Below, in pieces: positions 1 through 9,200 of a stretch of 64,000 bases of DNA. The DNA is from Mastigamoeba balamuthi (taxonomy: Eukaryota; Evosea; Mastigamoebida; Mastigamoebidae), in NCBI GenBank assembly GCA_902651635.1, contig CACRSC010000045.1, positions 147,839 to 211,838 on the forward strand. Direction: 5' to 3'. Numbering within the stretch: the first letter of the stretch is position 1; the number at the start of each line of letters is the position of its first letter. The position numbers were made by a program, and so were the translations under genes. Under the pieces are notes generated by a model. It made no database searches and was not told the DNA's origin. It saw only the letters and a program-made list of their open reading frames with translations.

Positions 1-127
1 TGGTGGATTTCAACAGAGAAATAAAAGGCACAAACGCTGTTGCACGAGGCAGATAAATGTCGAGAACATCTCCCTTAATGCACTGCACTGTTCAGCTGAG
101 CACTCGGGCTAGTTGCAGACTGCAGTG

Positions 128-207
128 AGTTATTCACTCGGCTCTCTGCCGCTGCCACAATGCTGTGGTTGTAGTCCTGGCAGCGGAAGAGATACGAGTG
201 AATTACT
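128..207. repeat. Hairpin-forming inverted repeat, 30-nt arms and 20-nt loop
   Basis: Positions 128-157 and 178-207 are near-perfect reverse complements (about 26 of 30 positions, with weaker pairing continuing outward), separated by a 20-base loop. It lies just past the stop of the minus-strand TSP1-type gene. It could be a small foldback element, a 3' RNA hairpin of that gene, or a small-RNA precursor. The sequence shows only the fold; function is inference. The rest of 1-334 holds nothing I recognise. Confidence 0.6.
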
Positions 208-334
208 CAGTGCTACATTGTTGGGCGGCCAAGTAACAGCATCGCTCTAGCGACTCTCCACGGCTCGTCCCTGAAATGTGCAAATGGAATTGGAGGAACG
301 TGTTCGTTCAGCAGATGCTTGCGATGGCTCCACG

Positions 335-1281
335 TCATGCGGCGAGGGCGAGAGCGAGGCCGAGAATGAGGGCGAGGGCGGCAGGAGCGAGCCCCAGAGC
401 AGCGTTGCCGCCGCAGACGGAGCCCACGAAGCCGTGCCTGAAGGAGGGCTGGGGGCAGGCAGTGGGGAAGCGCTGCTGGCAGGCGTCGGCCGAGCAGCCG
501 CTGCAGTCGGGGCCCGAGGGGAAGGTGCCGGCGATGGCCTCGTCGTCCATGGTGGTGTTGCTGCACCAGCACCGGCACTGGCCCGCCGCGGGCTCGATGG
601 TGCCCTGGGCGCACTGGCCCTGGCCAGCGTCGCAGCGCCTGCGGTACGTCGGAATGCTCTCGGGCGTGCAGTTGGACGGTCCCACGGCCCGCTTGCTGTC
701 CTCGAGGCACGTCAGGGGCGCCGTCTGGTGGCAGTCGGCCCCGCAGGCGGACCACGCGCCGACCGACCACGCAAATTCGCTGCTCCGGAGGCACGTCGCC
801 CGCACGCTGTACGCCACGTCGCACGTCTGCGACCCCAGGCACGTCGCCACCACGGCGAAGGAGCTGTGGCTAGTGCTGAACCCCTCCAGGTCCTGGAAGC
901 ACGTTGTCTTTGCCGGGAAACAGAGGTTGTCAGTCAACGCAGTCGCTTATTCCGTTTTCCCCCACACGCTGTGAGCAGTGCAGTGCGACGCACGTTTCTG
1001 GGCGACGAGCCGCTGTAGCACGAGGATCCCGATGACGGGGGCACCGCACCGCCGGCGCTTGTGCAGAGGGCGAAGGGGACGGAGGACTGGGCTCGGATGC
1101 GGTGGACGAGGACGACCCAGCCGTATGGACACCTGCCGCTCACCAGCGTGGAGTTGGCCCCCGCCTGCACGGCCGTCCTGTTGGGGCACTCGTACCCGCA
1201 GTCGCACACCGCTGTGCCTCCTGCCCCTGCAGCCTCCCAGGTGAGGAGAGCCAGCAAGATGGCGCCCGCAGCGGTCATCAT
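335..1281 (-). CDS. Secreted, probably GPI-anchored protein with a thrombospondin type-1-like module
   Basis: Two exons, 1281-994 and 907-335, give about 286 residues. The intron (908-993, donor GTGCGT) is phase 0 and keeps the frame. Exon 1 opens with a typical signal peptide (MMTAAGAILLALL) followed by a Cys-rich stretch. Exon 2 has about 18 cysteines and a segment WSVGAWSACGADC that matches the start of thrombospondin type-1 repeats. The C-terminus ends in an Ala/Leu hydrophobic tail with no charged residue after it, as in GPI-attachment signals. A cell-surface adhesion or coat role is inferred from the family. Only one clear TSP1 start is visible, so the fold of the remaining Cys-rich part is open. 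I chose the first of two adjacent Met codons. Confidence 0.72.
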
Positions 1282-1689
1282 CTTTTGTTTTGGCGGTTGT
1301 GCTTGAATTGGGGCTTGGCTGCGACAAGGGCAGGGAGTACTGAGAGAAACTGAGCGGGCTGGGGCGGAAGGGCGGATCTATCGAGGATCAGTCAGTGTTC
1401 TCAACTGTGCGATAGGCAAAAACCGTTAAATTCCTCCTCGTGTGGAAATGTGTCCACCGTTTTTCGCCCCTGCAGCTTTCGTGTGCCTTGCGTCGCCCCT
1501 CCTCTCCTGCGCCCTCCTCCGCCCTGCGGTGGTCTGCACCATCCGATTTCCATCACGGAAAACAGGCGCACCACAAACTTCCATTTGCCACGTCACTTGT
1601 GGTCCATCAAAAGCGCGGCTGGGGTGGAATAGTGTCATTCGTTAACATACATTCTTGCCATCCGTCTGTGTTCTACACGCTACACCGTC
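1282..1689. other. Intergenic, divergent promoter region
   Basis: This lies between the starts of two divergently transcribed genes. I see no further coding exon, RNA gene or repeat in it. Confidence 0.5.
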
Positions 1690-3292
1690 ATGGACACCCA
1701 CAACGACTCCGAAGACCACCTGAGTGTAGTGGAGCCCGTCACAACGCGCCTCATGCGCCAGGTCTGTCCCTTTGTTTTGTTCTACCGCTAAACATACTTG
1801 AGAACAAACTAACATCGTGCCCATTCCCGCCACCCTGCGCTCACGCTACTCGACCCCCGGCAGCTGGCGAGGGTGAGCCACGAGCCCGGGACTGCTGACA
1901 GACTGGCCACCAAGCGCGAGGACGCGCAGAGGTTCGCGGACGGCCGGGCAGCTTCTGAGGTGGAGCAGAAGATGCCCAGCTGCCTCGCGCACATCAATGC
2001 CACCGCCCTCGCGCCGCACCCCACGCGCTTCCTCGTCGCCATTGCCGGCACGTTCTCCTCCGCCTCCAATCCCCCATGGGTTTAGCGAGACAACGGGAGC
2101 CGCTGCTTGACGTCAGTTTTCCACTTACAGAAAAGCCATTGTCCATACACACCGAAACTGCTGCTGCCAGCAGAGACAAAACGCGCTTTACGCTTTTCAG
2201 CGACTGACATGGGCTGTCACGAAATGGTACCTCGTGGAAAACAGTGCCACGTGGGGCCGATGCCGCCGACGTGGAGGTGTACGACGTGTGCAACGCCAAC
2301 GATCCCAAGCCCATGTTCCGCGCCCAGCTCGCCGGCTGCGTCGAGCTCCTGCGCTGGACCTCGGAGACGACGCTGGCCCTCGTCACGGCCAACGCGGTCC
2401 ACGCGTGGCAGCTCGACGAGCCGTCGTCGGGCTCCCCGGGGCCTCGCGTGGCCTTCGACAGGCTCCCCGAGCTCGCCGGTGCCCGCGCAGTGGACCTCGT
2501 CGTCGACGCCAGCGGCCGCTGGACGGCGCTGGTCGTGCGGCGCCCGTGCAGCCCCGAGTGCCGCGTCCCCACCGGCGACATCCAGCTGCACGACGCGCAG
2601 TCGGGCGCCAGCACCCACCTCTGCGGCCACGCTGCGGCCTTTGCCAGCGGGTGCACTCACCCACACTCTGCTCCTGCATCCCGGGTGCTGACAGACGTGT
2701 GCGGGGGCCTGTGCGTGTGCGACGCAGTGTGCTCGTGCAGAGGACGGGCGAGAGGTCTGGGGCGGTGCTTACGTTTGCGCAGTGGCGCAGCGACGCGAGG
2801 TGCTGCGCGGTGTTCGTGCTGGACGTCGGGGACCTGGAGGGCAGCATGGGGCGCCCGAGAGTGGCGCTGGTGCCGAGCGCCGGGGAGGAGGACCCCATCG
2901 TGGCGCTCGAGGTGGCGAGCCGCTTCGAGATGGTGTTCGCGGCCACGCGGCGCGGCGTTGTGCTGTCGTTCCTGCTGGGAAGCTGCGCCCTCTTCTCCCG
3001 CGCCACCGTCGTGGGCTCCGACGCCAGCGCCGACGATGACGGCGACGAGGACGACGGCCTCGGCGGCGACTGGGTGCGCGCGTCGGGGGCGTGCGGCAAG
3101 GACGTGTTCGCTCTGTCGCGGAGGGCCTGCGGCGACGCCGACGTGGTGGCGCTGGTGTGCCGCATCGCCCAGAGCAACGGCTTCCCCGAGGCCGACGAGG
3201 CCTGCGCCGCCATGGACAGCGAGGCGCCGCGTCTCAGGAGCGTTGCGTCCGCGGAGGGGTCCAGCACGGCTGTCGCCCACAAGGCTGTGGTG
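1690..3292 (+). CDS. Clathrin heavy chain-like N-terminal beta-propeller, truncated or fused downstream
   Basis: Proposed exons: 1690-1761, 1864-2047, 2245-2650, then 2791 onward. The third exon reads like the clathrin propeller (LALVTANAVHAW, a FDR..LAG segment, GHAAAFASG). The fourth begins DARCCAVFVLDVGD and continues through a blade and the start of the linker (DADVVALVCRIAQSNG). The 2651-2790 intron joins exactly at the family position. The 2048-2244 intron needs a GC donor (GCACGT); its frame works but it is less certain, and the first two exons match clathrin poorly. After the linker start, clathrin similarity stops. The long alpha-helical leg (over 1,000 residues) is absent and the frame runs without a stop into the next protein. 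Either this is a clathrin remnant, or the propeller is the head of a giant fusion. A role in adaptor-peptide binding at membranes would follow from the family. Confidence 0.6.
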
Positions 3293-6200
3293 ATGGCCGC
3301 AAACGGTGTGGACCCTGCGAGCACCGTGGCTGTGCAGGCGACCGAGTCGAACCTGTCGGCTGCCAAGTACGGCTACGACGCGGTCGTGGCAGTGACACAG
3401 AGGGCTCTGAACATGACGATCAAGCAGTTCCTCGACACCAATGTCCTGGACAAGGTGACGTGCCTGTGGGCCGAGGACGAGCAGGGCAACATCACGCCCA
3501 TCACCCTGGACGAGTGCAAGAAGGCCGCCTGCGACCCCTTCGACATCCCCGACGGGGCCAGCAGCGCCACCAACGCGTTGCTCGCCAAGCTGTCGGCTGC
3601 CAGCTTTGGTCCAGGCGGAGCCTCGGGGTTCAAGTACGGGTTCCGGGCGAGCGTGGGTATCGCGCCAGAGAGCCTGGACGACGACGTGATCGACTTCAGC
3701 GACGGGCGGGACAGCTCGGTGGTCTACAACCTGCACTGCCGCACATTCGAGCTGGTGGAGATCAAGTGGGGGCGTAGGGGCTGCACGTGGAGCCACCCGG
3801 TGCAGGGCCAGGGGGCGTACACGCAGCCCTGGGTGTTCAAGGCGGTCATCGACCTGCGCAACGTCGACGTCAAGCACGAGCAGGCCCCCGAGGAGGTCCG
3901 CAAGGCGCTGCAGCGCAAGAGGGCGTACGGCGACCTGAGCTTCAGCGTCCAGAAGCTGGTGCTGGCGCTGGACACGGCCCTGACGCAGTCGGTGCCCAAG
4001 ATCGTGGGGATGGACTCGGGCAGCGCGCTGTACATGCTGCTCAACACGGTGTTCATCAGCAAGTACTTCTCGGAGCTCAAGGCGCGCAAGGGCGAGCCCG
4101 CGCTGGCCTTCACCATCTCCAAGCGCAAGAGCAACGTGCCGGCGTCGACACTGCAGATCACCGACATCAGCCTCGAGGCCTGCCCGTTCAGGGGCGGCAG
4201 CGAGCAGCAGAAGACCCTGGCGACCCTCAACTACCTCTGCGCCGCCGGCGACCACGCGCTGCCGTCGGCCGTCAAGTTCGAGTGGAACTGGGTGACGCGC
4301 CCCGAGTACAGCCACGGCGTCATCGCCATCAACCGCAAGACCCTGGCCGACTACGTCCACTCGCAGATCTGGGACCAGGTCCGCCGCACCTGCCTCAAGA
4401 CCTGGGTCCGCGTCTCGACCGAGTCTGCGGGCTTCAAGATCCGCTACGAGTGGAGCATGACGCCCGTCGACCCCGCCATCGAGAGGCCCGCCGACGGGCC
4501 TGTGGTGCTGCGGTACACCAACAGCAGCAAGGCCTACGACGAGGCGGGCCTCAACGGGTGCCTGGGCAACATGCGCCTCAACACCGACATGCTCGCCGAG
4601 GTCACGTTCTCGGGCAGCGTCATCAAGGTCACCCAGCACCTCGTGCTCTACGCCGATGCCCGCAACTCCGGCATGGGCGACGGTGGCAACGTCATCGACA
4701 CGACGGTCGACGACCAGTTCGAGCTGCACGTGGACCAGACGGGCCAGATCAACGTCACGACCATCAAGAACGAGGTCAAGCCCGGCGGCAAGACCCTCAA
4801 CAGCGGGGCCCTGAACTTCTTCAACTGCGACGGGATGCTGAAGGACATCAACTCGTGGGCAGGCAAGGTGAAGGACTTCACGAACCTGCACAACTACCCC
4901 ATCACGACCATCGACGGCTTCGTGTTCCCTGGGAGCAGTGTCTTTGTGTACAAGGACGCGTGCTTCAGCTCGCACGGCGACCTGCTCACCAACGTCACCT
5001 ACGCCTCCACCGAGCCCGCGCTCAACAAGCCCAGAGCGCTGCTGGCAGCCAACGGATCGCCCTCTGGCGTCATCGCGCACAGGGCCAGCCCCTTCCCCGC
5101 ACTGGTGCTCGCGGATGGGCCAGCGACAGCGCCGCAGAGGACAGAGTCGAACCTGACGGGCAGCAAGTGGGGGTACGACTGCGTGCTGGGGGTGACGCTC
5201 AAGAGCATCAACGCAACGCTCGTCGACTGGCTGCGCAACAAGTCCGCCGTTGACGCGCCGCCGGTGACCAAGGCCTACGTGCTCGTCGGCGACGTGCACA
5301 AGGAGGTGGCCCTCTCGCAGCTCCCGGTGGACCCGTTCACGATCGACGATAGGGCTAGCGGGGACGACTCCAGAGTCAAGTCCCTCGAGGACGCGGGCTT
5401 CGAGTTCGCCTTCCGCGCCGCCGTGGGGCTCCCCCAGAACGCCGCAGCAGGGAACGGTCCCCTGGGGTTCATGCTCAGCGACTCAGCTCTGCTCAGCAAC
5501 GACGTCACGTGGGCGCTGCCATGCCGCACGTTTACGCTGGCTGCGATCCACAGGTTCCAGGGTAAAACGAGCTTCTGGAACAAGCCGATGGACCCCACGC
5601 AGCCCGTCGTCTTCAACGCCAAGCTCAAGCTTGCTAACATGGACGCCACCGACGCCCCCAACAGCGTGAGCTCTGCTGTGCGTGCTCTGGGCCCTGGCGA
5701 CTTCCGCATCGAGAAGCTCGTGCTCGCGCTCGACACTGCGATGCCCTGGACGCCCACCGGCATGGACACGGTGCAGTGCCCGCCGGCTCTCAAGCAGACA
5801 ATCACTCAAATGTTCGTGGGGTGCTACTTCACGGACCTGAAGGCCAAGGGAGAGCCTGTCCTGGGCTACGCAGCCATCGACAAGACGCCCAGCAGCTCCC
5901 TCCAGGTCAGCAGCGCAGCCCTCATGGCCAACCCCTACGTCGGCGCCGAGGCTCCGCAGATGGCGACACTCAACTACCTCTGCGCCACCAACAGCAACAA
6001 GCTGCCCGCGCCTGCGAGGTTCGACTGGAACTGGGTCGACGCCACTGCTGCAAACCCCCCGGATGGTGTGCTGAGCATCAAGCGGACTGCACTGGCGCAG
6101 TGGCTGAAGGACAGGCTGTACCCGCAGGTGAGGCGGTGCTGCTACACCACGTGGGTGCACTGCGACTACAACTGGTACCTGGCTGTCGAGTACAAGTGGA

Positions 6201-9200
6201 GCATCACCAACATGCGTGAGCCAACTATCACTATCCCCGCGGACGGGCCTGTCGTGCTGCAATTCGAGAGCAGCTGCAGCGCGCATGATGAGGCCGGACA
6301 GAACGGGTGGCTCGGGTGGATCACGCTCAACACCAGCACGACCGTCACTGCCGAGTTCTCTGGCAGCAACGTCGTCGTCAAGCAGCACGTCGTGATGTAT
6401 GCGGACGCCAAGAACATCGGCATCGGCGACTCGGGCAACGTCATCGACCTCCAGCTCAGCGATGTCTACGACATCAGCGCAGCCGATGGCAAGATCTCTA
6501 TGGTGTGGAACCAGGGCCGCAGCAGCCGTGTGGACGGCAGCAAGAAGCTCAGCAACGGGTTCCTCAAGATCTTCGGGTCTAACTTCCTCGACAAGGTCAA
6601 CGACTCGGCCAAGAGCGTCCAGACGTTCTCCAACATCGGAGCCTTCCCCGTCGCAGCCCTCCAGGGGTTCGTGTTCCCTGCTGGCAACGTGTTCCGCTTC
6701 GAGGACGCCACGTTCAGCACCCACGGCGACCTCCTCTGCAACGTCCGCTACCTCTCCGACAGCGTCCGCCGCTCCCTCTCTGCCGAGCCCGCCATCCGGC
6801 CCGCCCTCCCCCTCGCCACCGTGAGGTCCGCGGCGCCAGTGCTCCTGGCAGTGGAGAACAGCGTGAGCAACGACGGGGACCACTGCATGGACTCGGACCT
6901 CTCCAACGCGCGGTTCGCGTACGAGGCGGTGGTCGCCACCAGCCAGCGTGACATCAACGCCAGGTTGCTCGGAGGGGCCCTGGCGGCCGGCAGGAAGATC
7001 GACGTGGTGGGCTGCTGGACAGAGGCCGAGGACGGGACTGTTGCGCAGGTGGCCGTCGCAGCACTGCCCAGCGACCCGTTCGCGGTGGCCGACGGCACCA
7101 AGTGCAGCGACCCCGCCGTCGTGGCGCTCATCGACGCGGGCTTCACCCACGGGTACAGCGCCACCATCGAGCTGGGCGACCAGCCCCTGGACCTGAGCGA
7201 CGGCAGCGCGGCCCTGACGCTGCGAGTGACACGGATGGTGGCTGCTGAGCTGCAGTTCAGCCGGCGTGGCTCTCGGTGGCTGCGGCACGAGCTCGGGGCA
7301 GGCCAGGCGATCACGCTGCATGCCAGCACCGACATCGAGCTGTGCGCCGCGGGCAGTGGGCTGCCCAGGGACGTGGAGAGCGCGGCCAGGGAGGCGTCGC
7401 TGCAGGGGCACGTGGAGGTGTCGAAGCTGCGGGTGGACGTCAGCAAGGCAACGCTGCAGCGGAGCGCGTGGCTGCCGGGCATCGAGCCGGGCACGGCCCT
7501 CGAGGCGTCGCTCAACACGACCCTGGGCGCCGCGTACTTTGCGCAGCTGGCCGCCGTGTGCCCCGATGTCACTGTGGGCTACGCGCTCACCCGTAGGGAT
7601 GGCCCTGCGCTCGAGTCCGCAGCCACGGGCATGTCGGTGATGGTGAGCAGGTACCAGAGGCCCAGCAGTGCGTCGGACGTGTCGTTGTCGACACTGGACT
7701 GCATTGTGGCCACGGGAGGCCGCAAGGTGCCACCGCTGGTGCACTACGAGTGGAACTGGCTCGGCCGTGCGTCGCAGCGCCCAGGAATCGTCGCGGCCAA
7801 CCGCAAGAGCGTCGCCCAGTGGTTCGTGGCACAGACCATGGGCTCTGCCAAGAGCAACTGCTTCGACATCAGCGCAAGGACTGCGTCCGCGTCCACACCC
7901 CCGGTTGTGTTCGGGGCCACCAGCGGGCAGACGCCGTCGGTGGCATTCCCCGAGACGGGACGCGTGGTGGCCAGGCTGACGCACCAGAAGGAGGTGGGCC
8001 TCAAGGACCTCGTGTGCCCCACGAACAAGCTGGACAAGGTCTCGTTCACGATGAAGCACTCGGCCCTCTCGACCATCGAGGTCGCGGGTGTCGCCACCGT
8101 GGTCGTGACGACGGTCTGCACTGTGGCCCTCGACATCACCAGAAGGCCTCTGATCGGGCCGCTCGAGACGCACAGCGGCAACGTCCTGAGCGTCACAACT
8201 ACAGACGAGTTCTCCCTGGCCGCCACTGGCGGGGCAGCGGTGATCGAGCGTACGAACTTCAGGAAGGTCGTCGACAGCCGCGGGCTCATCGGCCAGTCAG
8301 CCCTCGACCTGCTCGGTGTCAGCCAGAGCACCTTCGACAAGTGGGCCGACCCCATCGTCAACGTCGTGCTCGCCGCCGGTGTGTGCTCGACGCTGCCGCC
8401 CAACCCCGTGCGGAAAAGCGTGTTCCCCATGGGCACCGCAATGGACTTTAACGATGCCTACTTCGGCGACAGCTGCGACCTGCTCTGTGGCTTCGTGCAC
8501 GCGGACAGCAACAAGCCTCGCGTCCTGCGCGCAAAGGCGCCCAACAGCAATGACGTGGGGAGCAGCAGCGTCGCAAGCGGGGCAAGGAAGGTGGAGTTCA
8601 CAGCAGACAGCGAGCTGATGGACAACTTCTCGACGACGCGTGTGGTGGCCCCGGACCGCAGCTTCGTGGCGCTGCAGGACTCGCGGTCGGGGTCGATGGT
8701 AGTGTCGCTGGGCGATGACGGCACACTGTGGCTGCTGCAGGAGCAGCCTGGCACCGAGTCGGGCTGGAGGCGGACGGACATCAGCACTGCGCTGCTGCGG
8801 AGAGACTTCGCTGGGGTCGCCGGGGCACGGTGCACAGCGTTTGCAGCGTACCAGAGCGCCGCGACGGCGCAGATTATGCTGGCGGTGGCAGTGTACACCG
8901 GGGACGAGAGAGACGACTCAGTGTACGTGAGCACGAGCGACCCAAGCGCGGCGCTGAGCCCGCAGTGGAGGATCGTGCAGTGCAAGAACGCGGCCGTCAG
9001 CGGGCACACGCGGGTGGCGGGCATGTGGGCGATGCTGACGCCCCAGGGCGAGGCGCTGGCGGTCGACCAGCTCAAGGACGCGCGGACCGCCGTCAAGACG
9101 ATCGTGCGGACGCACGTGCAGGTGGTGGGGAGCAGTGGGAGGGTCAAGGTGTTCGACGTGCCGATGGAGCTCGAGGTGGGGCGGTACGCCACAGTGGTGG

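Noticed and set aside
2657-8173. Long minus-strand open frames (880 and 896 codons) opposite the giant repeat gene
   Set aside because: They are His/Arg/Gly-rich antisense shadows produced by GC-rich codons; the plus-strand frame has clear internal repeats and motifs.
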